Below, one piece after another: positions 9,907 through 18,764 of a stretch of 64,000 nt of DNA. The notes beneath the pieces are model-generated. The model was not told where the DNA came from. It saw only the letters and a program-made list of their open reading frames with translations, and searched no databases. The first letter of the stretch is position 1. Every line of letters begins with the position of its first letter. The translations under genes were made by a program, and so were the position numbers. This DNA is from Niastella koreensis GR20-10. Lineage in GTDB: Bacteria; Bacteroidota; Bacteroidia; Chitinophagales; Chitinophagaceae. The stretch is from the NCBI RefSeq assembly GCF_000246855.1, contig NC_016609.1, positions 8,969,685 through 9,033,684 of the forward strand, in the 5' to 3' direction.

Positions 9907-11055
9907 ATGAGCGAAGTACAAAAACAATCAGTTGGTTCACATTTCCCCCCCACCGGGGGGGCCAGGGGGGGCCGGATCATCATAGCAGGCGGAGGAACGG
10001 GCGGGCATATTTTTCCCGCAGTGGCAATTGCACATGCATTGCGTAAGCTGCAACCAGGCATTGATATCCTGTTTGTGGGCGCTAAAGGAAAAATGGAAAT
10101 GGAAAAAGTGCCGCAGGCGGGGTATGAAATAAAAGGACTGGATATAGCCGGTTTTAACAGAAGTTCTTTGATTAAAAATATCGGACTGCCATTTAAACTG
10201 ATAAAAAGTTTCTGGCAGGTACGAAGCATCATCAAAACGTTTCAACCCGATGCCGTGATTGGTGTGGGTGGTTATTCAAGTTTTCCGGTATTGCGCTATG
10301 CGCAGGCCCAGGGAATTGCCACCTTCATTCATGAAGCCAACTCCTTCGCCGGTAAATCGAATATTATGCTGGGCAAAAAGGCCAGTAAAATATTTGTGGC
10401 TACCGACGGGATGGAAAAATTCTTTCCGGCTGAAAAGATCATGATAACGGGTAACCCGGTACGGCAGAACATTGTCAACAACATCATCAGCCGGAGTGAG
10501 GGCATTCAGTTCTTTGGGTTGGAACCGGCGAAGAAAACAGTTTTTGTTACAGGTGGTAGTCTGGGCGCCAAAGGCATTAACGAAGCGATAGATGCCGGCA
10601 TTGCAGCCTTTGCACAAAACAATGTGCAGCTGATCTGGCAAACGGGGAAGCCCTATGCGGATAGAGCCAGCGCGATAGCTGTAGAAAACAAAAACATCTG
10701 GGCCAATAGTTTTATCACGCAAATGGAATATGCCTATGCTGCTGCAGATATAGTGATATCCAGATCGGGCGCCATGTCGGTAGCGGAATTATGTGTAGCC
10801 AAAAAGCCGGTGATCTTTGTACCCTTTCCGTTTGCCGCAGAAGACCATCAAACCGCCAATGCGCAAAACCTAGTAAACAAACAGGCCGGTTTAATGATAA
10901 AGGACAGTGAGGCGAAAGAGAAGTTGGTTGCTAAAGCAATTGCTCTTGCTGGTGATGAGCAGCAACAGAATATGCTGAAAGGGAATATTGCCAAGTTGGC
11001 TATTACGAATGCCGATGAGGTGGTGGCTAAGGAGATATTGAGGTTGATTAGTTAA
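9907..11055 (+). CDS. murG: Undecaprenyldiphospho-MurNAc-pentapeptide GlcNAc transferase MurG
   Basis: 382 residues. It transfers GlcNAc to lipid I, forming lipid II, at the inner face of the membrane. The glycine-rich loop IIIAGGGTGGHIFPA begins only at residue 24, although it normally starts within the first few residues. The 23-residue leader (MSEVQKQSVG, then SHFPPTGGARGG) is partly encoded by a C7/G7/G7 tract at 9945-9971. No ATG, GTG or TTG lies between 9907 and the loop, so 9907 is the only likely start. Other motifs: GVGGYSSFPV, HEANSFAGKSN, and the donor-site SRSGAMSVAEL with PFPFAAEDHQTANA. The stop lies in a repeat unit. Confidence 0.96.
   Translation: MSEVQKQSVGSHFPPTGGARGGRIIIAGGGTGGHIFPAVAIAHALRKLQPGIDILFVGAKGKMEMEKVPQAGYEIKGLDIAGFNRSSLIKNIGLPFKLIKSFWQVRSIIKTFQPDAVIGVGGYSSFPVLRYAQAQGIATFIHEANSFAGKSNIMLGKKASKIFVATDGMEKFFPAEKIMITGNPVRQNIVNNIISRSEGIQFFGLEPAKKTVFVTGGSLGAKGINEAIDAGIAAFAQNNVQLIWQTGKPYADRASAIAVENKNIWANSFITQMEYAYAAADIVISRSGAMSVAELCVAKKPVIFVPFPFAAEDHQTANAQNLVNKQAGLMIKDSEAKEKLVAKAIALAGDEQQQNMLKGNIAKLAITNADEVVAKEILRLIS
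9945..9971. repeat. Homopolymer C7/G7/G7 tract inside the 5' end of murG
   Basis: Seven C (9945-9951), ACC, seven G (9955-9961), CCA, seven G (9965-9971). The C run can pair with either G run. It is read in frame as part of the MurG leader peptide. It looks like an inserted intergenic-type palindrome that became coding. Confidence 0.7.
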
Positions 11056-11075
11056 CAAGTTGACAAGTTAACAGG
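11052..11075 (+). repeat. Octamer array TTRACNNG at the end of murG
   Basis: Three 8-bp units in register: TTAACAAG, TTGACAAG, TTAACAGG. The murG stop TAA (11053-11055) is inside the first. A looser unit (TTCACGAT) follows. Same word family as at 20473, 24465, 32960 and 50207. Confidence 0.6.
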
Positions 11076-11102
11076 TTCACGATTAAAGATTCACGAAACA
11101 CA

Positions 11103-12491
11103 ATGGTTGATATAAAGGACATAAATAAAGTATACTTCTTAGGAATCGGAGGCATAGGGATGAGTGCTTTAGCCAGGTATTTCAAATTTCATGGCAAAGA
11201 AGTAAGTGGGTACGATAAAACGGAAACGCCACTTACCAAACAATTGGTGAACGAAGGTATTCCCGTGCATTATGACGATAACCTGGAGCTGGCGCCAAAA
11301 GATGCACAATTAATAGTGTATACACCGGCGATACCAAAGGGACATACCGAATTTATGTACTACCAGCAAAACAACTATCCGCTGTTAAAGCGAAGTGAAG
11401 TGCTGGGCGCCATAACAAGAAGTTCTTTTAATATCTGCGTGGCAGGCACGCATGGCAAAACGACCATCACTACCATGGTGGCGCACATTCTGCGGCACAG
11501 CGAGTATGGCTGCAACGCATTTTTAGGCGGCATTGCCGTGAATTACAACAGCAACTACTGGAGTAATGAACGCGATACCTGTGTGGTGGAAGCCGATGAG
11601 TATGACCGCAGCTTTTTACGGTTAACACCGGATGTTGCTGTGATCAGCGCTATGGATCCCGATCACCTGGACATTTACGGCACTACGGCCGCCATGGAAG
11701 ACGCGTTCATTGAATTTGCCGGTAAAATAAAACCTGGTGGGGTATTGATAAGCAAATTTGGTTTGCCAAGAGGAAAGGACCTGAAAGCTCCCAACCAGCT
11801 TACCTACCATTTGAACAATACGCAGGCTGACATCTATGCCAGTAATATTCAAATGCAACATGGTACTTATGTATTTGATGTGCAGGTAAAAGACTGGAAG
11901 CTTACCAACGTGGTGTTGAATATGGGCGGCTTACACAATATAGAGAATGTGATAGCGGCCGTAGCCATCGCCCACCGCCTTGGTATATCAGACGAAAAGA
12001 TAAAGGCGGCAGTGGAAGCATTCCGGGGAGTAAGAAGAAGATTTGAATATGTGATAAAAGATAAGCAAATAACATTTGTAGACGATTATGCCCATCATCC
12101 TGAGGAATTGCGGGCATTGATAACCGGGGCCAAAGGCTTGTTTGGGAATATGAAGTGTACGGTGCTGTTTCAGCCACACCTGTTCACCCGCACAAGAGAC
12201 CTGGCCACTGAGTTTGCCGAAGTGCTGGATATGGCGGATGAAGTAGTGCTGTTGCCTATTTACCCGGCAAGGGAATTACCGATCCCGGGTGTAACCAGCA
12301 ATACGATCCTGGATAAAATGAAAAATGATCATAAACAGGTGTTGAACAAAGAGCAGTTGTTGCAGTGGGTGAAAGAGCAGCCGGGTGGTTCATCAACCAA
12401 TACCGGGAACGGTTGGTTATTGATAACTGCCGGGGCCGGCGACATAGATACCCTGGTTCAACCCATTAAGCAGATCATTGAAAAGAAATAA
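11103..12491 (+). CDS. murC: UDP-N-acetylmuramate:L-alanine ligase MurC
   Basis: 462 residues, ATG start. It adds L-alanine to UDP-MurNAc, the first Mur ligase step. Motifs: GIGGIGMSALARY at the N-terminal nucleotide fold, ATP loop VAGTHGKTTITTM (about residues 113-125), EADEYDRSF, and DDYAHHPEE in the last third, all MurC-specific. Its stop is followed at once by ftsQ, so the two are probably translationally coupled. No ddl gene follows, unlike in E. coli. Confidence 0.97.
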   Translation: MVDIKDINKVYFLGIGGIGMSALARYFKFHGKEVSGYDKTETPLTKQLVNEGIPVHYDDNLELAPKDAQLIVYTPAIPKGHTEFMYYQQNNYPLLKRSEVLGAITRSSFNICVAGTHGKTTITTMVAHILRHSEYGCNAFLGGIAVNYNSNYWSNERDTCVVEADEYDRSFLRLTPDVAVISAMDPDHLDIYGTTAAMEDAFIEFAGKIKPGGVLISKFGLPRGKDLKAPNQLTYHLNNTQADIYASNIQMQHGTYVFDVQVKDWKLTNVVLNMGGLHNIENVIAAVAIAHRLGISDEKIKAAVEAFRGVRRRFEYVIKDKQITFVDDYAHHPEELRALITGAKGLFGNMKCTVLFQPHLFTRTRDLATEFAEVLDMADEVVLLPIYPARELPIPGVTSNTILDKMKNDHKQVLNKEQLLQWVKEQPGGSSTNTGNGWLLITAGAGDIDTLVQPIKQIIEKK

Positions 12492-12500
12492 TTGACAAAA

Positions 12501-13274
12501 GTGAAAAAGAAGCGCGCTATCAGAAAACCCCTACTGGCAATCTTCTGGCTGTTAATAGCAGCTGGTACTTTGGTATTGCTGGGAGCGGCTATGAAAGCGC
12601 AGAGCAATAAAACGTGCAGGGGGCAGGAGATCCGCATCGAGGGTAAAGCCAATGAATGGTTCCTCGATAAAAAAGACATCACCACCTTATTATCCAACCA
12701 GGGCAGCATCAAAGGCCGGGCGATAAAAAGTTTTGACCTGCGCCGCATGGAGAACCAGTTGAAGAGTAATGTGTGGGTGAAAGATGCAGAATTGTTCTTT
12801 GATAACAGCCGGGTATTGCAGGTGCGTGTAGAAGAGCGCGTACCCGTGGCCAGGGTATTTACAATTGCGGGCAATAGCTTTTATATTGATAGCAGCGGCG
12901 AAAAGCTGCCGCTGTCTGACAAGTTCTCGGCCCGGGTGCCCGTGGTGACCGGCTTTCCCTCAGAAAAAGATAAACTAACCGGAGCAGATAGTGTGATGAT
13001 GCGGGAGATCATTAATGTAAGCAATTACCTGCTGCATGATGAATTCTGGATGGCACAGGTTTCGCAGATAGACATCCAACCCGATCGCACATTCGACATG
13101 ATTCCCGTGGTAGGCAACCATATCATTGAATTTGGAGATGGTACCGATTGCGATAAAAAGTTTAAAAGGTTGCTGTTGTTTTACCAGCAGGTGTTGAGCA
13201 AAACAGGCATGGATGTGTACCAAAAGGTGAATGTACAATACGCACGACAGGTAATTGGAGTGAAGGGAACGTAA
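12501..13274 (+). CDS. ftsQ: Cell division protein FtsQ
   Basis: About 257 residues. No ATG is available: GTG 12501 (VKKKRAIRK) is preferred, TTG 12492 directly after the murC stop is the alternative. A short basic cytoplasmic N-terminus is followed by one membrane segment (LLAIFWLLIAAGTLVLLGAA), then a POTRA/FtsQ periplasmic part (EIRIEGKANEWFLDKKDI and RVLQVRVEERVPVARVF). FtsQ scaffolds FtsB/FtsL-like proteins in the divisome. Divergent in sequence, so the call combines topology, the POTRA-like pattern and the murC-ftsQ-ftsA order. Confidence 0.88.
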   Translation: MKKKRAIRKPLLAIFWLLIAAGTLVLLGAAMKAQSNKTCRGQEIRIEGKANEWFLDKKDITTLLSNQGSIKGRAIKSFDLRRMENQLKSNVWVKDAELFFDNSRVLQVRVEERVPVARVFTIAGNSFYIDSSGEKLPLSDKFSARVPVVTGFPSEKDKLTGADSVMMREIINVSNYLLHDEFWMAQVSQIDIQPDRTFDMIPVVGNHIIEFGDGTDCDKKFKRLLLFYQQVLSKTGMDVYQKVNVQYARQVIGVKGT

Positions 13275-13358
13275 GAAGAAAGAGGTTACTCATATATTAC
13301 GAAGATTGAAGAATTATATATAAGCACTCCCTATACAACAACTAAAAACAGGATAGAT

Positions 13359-14738
13359 ATGCAACACGAACAACAACCCATCATCGTCGGACTGGACATC
13401 GGTACGACAAAAATTGCCGCGATTGCCGGTCGAAAGAACGAGTTCGGCAAGCTGGAGATCCTCGGTTTCGGCCGGGCCAACTCCAACGGTGTTAAGCACG
13501 GACAGGTGCTTAATATCGACGAAACCATCAAGGCCATTACCATGGCCCTTGAAAACTGTTATGCATCAAATCCCGGTTTGGAAATATCTGAAGTATATGT
13601 TGGTATTGCAGGTCATCATATAAAAAGCCTGCAAACCCGTGGTGATATTGTGCGTCAGAACAACGACGATGAAATTTCGCAACGTGAGATCGATCAGCTG
13701 ATCAATGACCAATATAAAACTTACATTCCTGCCGGTGATCAGATCATCGATGTGATACCACAGGAGTTCACAGTTGATAATTTTCAAAATATTCCTAACC
13801 CAATTGGCTATGGTGGCGTGAAAATTGGTGCTAATTTCCACATCATCACCGGCGACAAAAATGCCATCCGCAATATTACCCGTGCAGTTGATAAAAGCGG
13901 ACTGAAAACAAAGGACCTGGTATTGCAACCACTGGCATCTGCCGCCGCAGTTATGGGTATAGAAGACCTGGAAGCTGGTGTAGCCATCGTTGATATTGGG
14001 GGTGGTACAACCGATCTGGCAGTGTTCTATGAAGGGATCTTAAAACATACCGCTGTTATTCCATTCGGTGGCGAGAACATTACCAACGATATTAAAACCG
14101 GTTTGGGGGTGTTGAAAACACAGGCTGAACAAATGAAAGTTCAGTTTGGAAGCGCCCTGGCCAATGAAGCCCGCAGCAATGCCTTCATTACCATTCCCGG
14201 TTTACGTGGAATGCCCGCCAAAGAGATCAGTGTAAAGAACCTGGCGAACATCATCCAGGCGCGGATGAGTGAGATCATGGATTTTGTTACTTATCATTTG
14301 AAGCAAGTTGGCCTGGATAACCGCATGCTGAATGGTGGTATCGTATTAACCGGTGGTGGTTCACAATTAAAACATCTGATTCAGTTAACAGAATATGTAA
14401 CCGGTTTGAACGCCCGCATCGGTTTCCCAACAGAACACCTGGCTGCCGGGCATATTGAAGAACTGGCACGCCCAACGTATTCAACCTGTATCGGTCTTAT
14501 TATGAAAGGCTACAGCGATTATGAAAATCATCGCAAGCAGTTCGAAAGCCAGTTCAGGAAAATGGAGATCCCCGAAAACCTGCGCAAGACAGAACTGGTA
14601 GAAGAAGATGCTTTTGATGAAGAGGAAGAACTGCAAACAGAAAAATTAAAGAACCGCAAGGGTATAAAAGACTTCTGGGGCAAGTTCAAAGATGGGATCA
14701 TTGAGTTGTTCAAGGAAGAAGAAGATCACGCGTTATAA
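13359..14738 (+). CDS. ftsA: Cell division protein FtsA (actin-like membrane tether of FtsZ)
   Basis: 459 residues, ATG start. Actin/Hsp70-type ATPase: phosphate-1 motif IVGLDIGTTKIAAIAG (residues 8-23), SHS2/1C domain with VGIAGHHIKSLQTRG, phosphate-2 VAIVDIGGGTTDLAVF (about residue 208) and adenosine motif GIVLTGGGSQLKH. The C-terminal end GIKDFWGKFKDGIIELF is a good amphipathic membrane-targeting helix, preceded by an acidic stretch. It anchors FtsZ filaments to the membrane. An 84-bp gap separates it from ftsQ, and 191 bp from ftsZ. Confidence 0.96.
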   Translation: MQHEQQPIIVGLDIGTTKIAAIAGRKNEFGKLEILGFGRANSNGVKHGQVLNIDETIKAITMALENCYASNPGLEISEVYVGIAGHHIKSLQTRGDIVRQNNDDEISQREIDQLINDQYKTYIPAGDQIIDVIPQEFTVDNFQNIPNPIGYGGVKIGANFHIITGDKNAIRNITRAVDKSGLKTKDLVLQPLASAAAVMGIEDLEAGVAIVDIGGGTTDLAVFYEGILKHTAVIPFGGENITNDIKTGLGVLKTQAEQMKVQFGSALANEARSNAFITIPGLRGMPAKEISVKNLANIIQARMSEIMDFVTYHLKQVGLDNRMLNGGIVLTGGGSQLKHLIQLTEYVTGLNARIGFPTEHLAAGHIEELARPTYSTCIGLIMKGYSDYENHRKQFESQFRKMEIPENLRKTELVEEDAFDEEEELQTEKLKNRKGIKDFWGKFKDGIIELFKEEEDHAL

Positions 14739-14818
14739 TTAATTGATATAACAGTTCCGGCCCGCGTTACCAATCAACCTATTGAAAAAGAAAATCCGGG
14801 GAATATGAAAAATGCCAG

Positions 14819-14853
14819 CATTACAATGGGTAAACCATTACAATGCAAATTTG
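14819..14853 (+). promoter_or_regulatory. Direct repeat and possible promoter upstream of ftsZ
   Basis: The 10-mer CATTACAATG occurs twice, at 14819-14828 and 14836-14845, start to start 17 bp. Directly after it CAAATTTG (14846-14853) differs by one base from the Bacteroidota -7 box TAnnTTTG. The repeats would overlap the -33 region, as expected for a regulator site. ftsZ begins 77 bp further on. Confidence 0.4.
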
Positions 14854-14929
14854 TTAAACTAACCCGTTATTCTTAATCTGGTCTCAGCAGCGAGTGAGGG
14901 TGGCTGGTGGGGCTGTTAAACAGTAAGCT

Positions 14930-16762
14930 ATGATTCATTTTGATTTACCGAAGGAAAAATCATCTATACTAAAAGTTATAGGTGTAGGAGGTGGCGGTAG
15001 TAATGCGGTTAACCACATGTACAGCCAGCAGATCGAGGGCGTAAATTTTATCATTTGTAATACCGATGCCCAGGCTATAGCCAGAAGCCAGGTGCCTAAT
15101 AAAGTGCAGTTGGGCCCTCACCTTACCCAGGGATTGGGAGCAGGAGCTAATCCTGAGATTGGCCGTCAGGCTACAGAAGAAAGCCTGGAAGAGCTGAAGC
15201 GTATTTTGGAAGTAAATACCAAAATGGCGTTTATTACTGCAGGTATGGGTGGTGGAACCGGTACCGGTGGCGCCCCTATTATAGCCAAAATATGTAAAGA
15301 TTTAGGTATACTTACTGTAGGTATTGTAACTACCCCCTTTTCATACGAAGGCCCCAAGCGCCAGGCGCAGGCCGAAAATGGTATCAGGCAACTGAAACAG
15401 TCGGTTGATACCCTGCTGGTGATAAGCAACGACAAACTGCGTCACCAGTTTGGTAACCTGAAAATGAAAGACGCCTTTTCCAAAGCCGATAATGTATTGT
15501 CAACCGCCGCCAGATGTATTACAGATGTAATTAACAGCACCGGTCAGATCAACGTTGACTTTGCCGACGTATGTACCATTATGCGTAACGGTGGGGTGGC
15601 TATTCTTGGTAGTGCTCAAACAAGGGGTGAAGACCGCGCCATCCGTTGTATCGAAGAAGCGCTGAATTCACCATTGCTGAATGATAATGACATCCGTGGC
15701 GCCAAATGGATCCTGATCAATATCAATTCTTCCGAAGGCGACCATGAGTTCACGATGGATGAGGTGGAGATCATTCAAAATTATTTATTAAGCCAGGCCG
15801 GGGAAGATACCGACGTGATACTGGGTATGGGATATGATAATACCCTGGGTGATAAAATAGGTATTACCCTGATAGCCACTGGTTTTGAACATAAAGACCC
15901 TTTTAAGAAAGCCACACCTGTAGTGGAGCCAAAGAAGGATGAAAAGATCCTGCTTTCCTTAAACCAACAACCGGAAAAACCAAAAAAGCAACAGCCGGTT
16001 GTTGAACAGCAGGGAGAGAAAGGTGATCTTGAGATCAAACCTGAACTGGCGCCCCGGTTGGTCGATGGCGATGCTACCGTTACCGAACCAACGATGGAAC
16101 TTTATACGCAGGAAGAAGTTGGTAAAAATACTGTGGATAAAAATGAAACGCCGGAAAGGATCGAATGGGTACTTTCGCAACCATCCGACCCTGTGCCAAC
16201 TACACAACAACAAGCACAAAAAAATCAAAATAATTCTTCGGTGTCTGCAGCATCCGGAGGATACTTGGCCAAGCCTTCCAATATTTATGCAGAGCCGAAA
16301 ACAAACGAATCCAAACCAGAACAGTTACCTGTGAAGGAACCTGTCAGAAACACCAGTGCAAAACCGGTCCAGGAAGATGATGATTCCAATGACCTGCATC
16401 TGGTTTTCAAAGATGATATTTCAGCGACGGATGTGCCTGGGGCCTACCATTCTCAACCCCCTGTTAGTGGCGGCAATATTTCTGCAGAGGACCTGGCGAT
16501 GCTAGACGAAGCAGAAGAACAAAAACGCCGAGCTGCCGAACGAATACAGAAATTAAGAAATCTGTCGTTCAACATTAACGGAGCAGACCCTAACAACGAG
16601 TTTGAAACTGTGCCGGCATACATCCGCCGCAATTTGGAATTGTATAACACTTTTTCAAGCGTAGAAAACTTCTACAGCAAGTATGAAGTGAAAACCGATG
16701 AAAATAATAATACCCAGATTTCCACGCTGAACACGTTTTTAGATGGAAAGAAACCGGATTAA
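14930..16762 (+). CDS. ftsZ: Cell division GTPase FtsZ with long linker and extended C-terminus
   Basis: 610 residues, much longer than E. coli FtsZ (383). The tubulin-like core covers about residues 1-325: GVGGGGSNAVNHM near residue 20 and the tubulin signature GGGTGTG at residues 107-113. A linker of about 220 residues rich in Pro, Gln, Lys and Glu follows. The conserved C-terminal peptide appears as ETVPAYIRRNLELYN, but it is not terminal: about 40 more residues follow, ending NTFLDGKKPD. I recall a similar post-peptide extension in flavobacterial FtsZ, so it may be a lineage trait. It ends the cluster; a terminator lies 130 bp downstream. Confidence 0.97.
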   Translation: MIHFDLPKEKSSILKVIGVGGGGSNAVNHMYSQQIEGVNFIICNTDAQAIARSQVPNKVQLGPHLTQGLGAGANPEIGRQATEESLEELKRILEVNTKMAFITAGMGGGTGTGGAPIIAKICKDLGILTVGIVTTPFSYEGPKRQAQAENGIRQLKQSVDTLLVISNDKLRHQFGNLKMKDAFSKADNVLSTAARCITDVINSTGQINVDFADVCTIMRNGGVAILGSAQTRGEDRAIRCIEEALNSPLLNDNDIRGAKWILININSSEGDHEFTMDEVEIIQNYLLSQAGEDTDVILGMGYDNTLGDKIGITLIATGFEHKDPFKKATPVVEPKKDEKILLSLNQQPEKPKKQQPVVEQQGEKGDLEIKPELAPRLVDGDATVTEPTMELYTQEEVGKNTVDKNETPERIEWVLSQPSDPVPTTQQQAQKNQNNSSVSAASGGYLAKPSNIYAEPKTNESKPEQLPVKEPVRNTSAKPVQEDDDSNDLHLVFKDDISATDVPGAYHSQPPVSGGNISAEDLAMLDEAEEQKRRAAERIQKLRNLSFNINGADPNNEFETVPAYIRRNLELYNTFSSVENFYSKYEVKTDENNNTQISTLNTFLDGKKPD

Positions 16763-16891
16763 TGATAGTTGTTTAGTATCCTGTCCCGCCCAACGTGCTA
16801 CCTGTTTATATTGAGAGTAAAGGTTCATTGAACAGGGGTACCGGGTTTAAATCGATTGTTTTAACACAGCGATTGTTGTTTTTAGTTGTAG

Positions 16892-16919
16892 TCCCCCCGA
16901 CTAATCGGGGGGATTTTTT
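16892..16919 (+). terminator. Rho-independent terminator of the dcw cluster
   Basis: Arms TCCCCCCGA (16892-16900) and TCGGGGGGA (16905-16913), loop CTAA, then six T. It follows ftsZ and closes the division/cell-wall cluster. Confidence 0.88.
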
Positions 16920-16922
16920 ATT

Positions 16923-16957
16923 AATATTGAATATCGAATGATGAATATTGAATGTTG
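16923..16957. repeat. Heptamer array AATNTYG
   Basis: Five 7-bp units in register: AATATTG, AATATCG, AATGATG, AATATTG, AATGTTG. The same word family forms the convergent element at 34637-34729. It lies between the dcw terminator and the next promoter, with no gene. Confidence 0.6.
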
Positions 16958-17020
16958 AAGGGAAGGCGGGGAAAACCCTTTCACGTTTCACGACTTGCAT
17001 CTTGTATCCGATTCAACTCC

Positions 17021-17028
17021 TAACTTTG
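17021..17028 (+). promoter_or_regulatory. -7 box TAACTTTG four bases before the next start codon
   Basis: Exact match to the Bacteroidota -7 pattern TAnnTTTG, with TTG at 17002-17004 sixteen bases upstream as a possible -33 element. Only four bases separate the box from ATG 17033, so the transcript is expected to be leaderless or nearly so. Confidence 0.55.
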
Positions 17029-17032
17029 TACC

Positions 17033-17959
17033 ATGGCAACAATCCTAATCACCGGCGGAACAGGCACAATAGGCAAAAGCCTGAGTAAATTCTTAGTGGA
17101 AAAACAACACGAAGTAATTATTCTCACCCGTAATCCCCGGCCGGCAACAGGCGCCATTTCTTACGCCGCCTGGGACCCCGCCAATCAGACCATTGATATT
17201 GATGCGTTGCAAAAAGCAGATTTTATCATTAACCTGGCAGGGGCCGGTGTAGCCGATAAACGCTGGACCAAAAAACGCAAACAGGAAATTGTTGACAGCC
17301 GCGTGCAAAGCGGCCAGGTGTTGGTAAAAGCCATGCAACAAAATACCAATAAAGTGCAGGCTGTTATCAGCATAAGCGGTATTGGCTGGTATGGCGATGA
17401 TAAGAAGAGAAACCCCTCGCAAAAATTCTTTAGTGAAGGCGATCCTGCTGATCCTGGTTTCCTGGGTGATACCTGTGTTAAATGGGAAAACGCCATTAAA
17501 CCGGTAACTGCCCTGAATAAACGCCTGGTTATCTTCCGCACCGGTATTGTATTAAGCAATGAAGGCGGAGCCCTGGCAGAATTTCAAAAGCCCATCAAGG
17601 CCGGTCTTGCTACCTTATTTGGCAATGGTGAACAGGTTACCAGCTGGATCCATATCGATGATGTATGCCGCTTGTTCTTGTATGCCATAGAAAAAGAAAG
17701 AGTAAGAGGTGAATACAATGTAGTGGCGCCGGAACCGGTAACCAATAAACACCTGATGCTTACCCTGGCTAAAAAAATGAAAGGGAAGTTTTTTATTCCT
17801 GTCTATGTACCTTCTTTTGTATTGAAACTGGTGTTAGGTGAATTGAGTATAGAGATCCTGAAAAGCGCCCGGGTAAGCTGTGAAAAGATAAAAAGCGGCG
17901 GCTTCCAGTTTTTATTTCCAACCCTGGAAGTGGCGCTCGATGACCTGCTGAAAAAATAA
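17033..17959 (+). CDS. TIGR01777-family NAD(P)-binding epimerase-like protein (YfcH-like)
   Basis: 308 residues. An extended-SDR Rossmann protein: GGTGTIGKSL at residues 8-17, NLAGAGVADKRWTKKRKQEI characteristic of the TIGR01777 family (here residues about 65-84), and RTGIVLSNEGGALAEF with SWIHIDDVCRL later. Substrate and reaction are unknown for most of the family, which is annotated as sugar-nucleotide epimerase-like. It has its own promoter and meets the converging ABC permease gene end to end: its stop at 17959 is adjacent to the permease stop. Confidence 0.9.
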   Translation: MATILITGGTGTIGKSLSKFLVEKQHEVIILTRNPRPATGAISYAAWDPANQTIDIDALQKADFIINLAGAGVADKRWTKKRKQEIVDSRVQSGQVLVKAMQQNTNKVQAVISISGIGWYGDDKKRNPSQKFFSEGDPADPGFLGDTCVKWENAIKPVTALNKRLVIFRTGIVLSNEGGALAEFQKPIKAGLATLFGNGEQVTSWIHIDDVCRLFLYAIEKERVRGEYNVVAPEPVTNKHLMLTLAKKMKGKFFIPVYVPSFVLKLVLGELSIEILKSARVSCEKIKSGGFQFLFPTLEVALDDLLKK

Positions 17960-18763
17960 CTACATATCGTCTGTCTGGAATTTCTTGATCGTTATAAACA
18001 GGTACGCTGCCAGGTATACAACAGAGGTAATAAATACAGCGGTATAATTGGGTTCAGTAGCCAATAGTTTCTTAGCCAATCCCTGAATATACGGGAACGG
18101 CACCATAATATCGGTTGTTTCCAATGGCAAATACCGGCCGGTATAGTTGGCGAACTTGTTTAAGACCATTACAAGAATCTGTTCCAACACGGTGGAGTAC
18201 GCGAAGAACACGCCAATGGCGAGCGCGCCTCTTTTAAATAAAACTCCCATCAGCAAGGCTACCATAATATAACTCATCGCCTGAAACAGGTAATACCCTA
18301 TATAAGAGAATCCTTCAAAGCTGAACGAAGCGTCGCCCGACATAAAACCAAAGATAGTAGCGGTGATGACTACCGTAACGGTAGAGATAACAGCAAGCAC
18401 CGCTGCAAACAGGATCTTGGAAGTAATGAATTGCCGGCGCGTTAAGCCATCGATGACGTTCTGCCGGTGGGTTTTAAAACTGTATTCGTTGGTTACAGTA
18501 AGGATCATGATCAACCCGGGAATGAACAACAGCCAGCTGCTTACATGCGCCGCTGCCTGCCAAACTGTTGGGAAGGAGTAGGGTGGGTTGCCCAGCACCA
18601 TGGCTGCAATACCTTTTGCCTGCCTTTCATCATAGATGTACACCTGAATACGGTATATAATATAGTTAGCGCCAAAGATGGTGGCCAGGTAAATGCAAAA
18701 CAGGATCCAGAAAGCACGATAGTTCTTCAGCTTCATCCATTCCAATGCTAATAATTGCCCCAT
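17960..18763 (-). CDS. ABC-2 type transporter permease
   Basis: 267 residues with about six hydrophobic segments (for example NYRAFWILFCIYLATIFGANY near the start and YTAVFITSVVYLAAYLFIT near the end). It starts one base after the stop of the ATPase gene on the same strand, so the two form one transporter. The N-terminus LLALEWMKLKNYRAFWIL is typical of ABC-2 permeases of the lantibiotic-immunity or NosY/gliding type. Substrate unknown; export is likely from the family. No cargo gene is adjacent. Confidence 0.85.
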   Translation of the reverse strand: MGQLLALEWMKLKNYRAFWILFCIYLATIFGANYIIYRIQVYIYDERQAKGIAAMVLGNPPYSFPTVWQAAAHVSSWLLFIPGLIMILTVTNEYSFKTHRQNVIDGLTRRQFITSKILFAAVLAVISTVTVVITATIFGFMSGDASFSFEGFSYIGYYLFQAMSYIMVALLMGVLFKRGALAIGVFFAYSTVLEQILVMVLNKFANYTGRYLPLETTDIMVPFPYIQGLAKKLLATEPNYTAVFITSVVYLAAYLFITIKKFQTDDM

Positions 18764-18764
18764 G

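Noticed and set aside
9945..9971. Phase-variation switch in murG
   Set aside because: MurG is essential, so an on/off switch by run length would be lethal; no alternative downstream start supports it.
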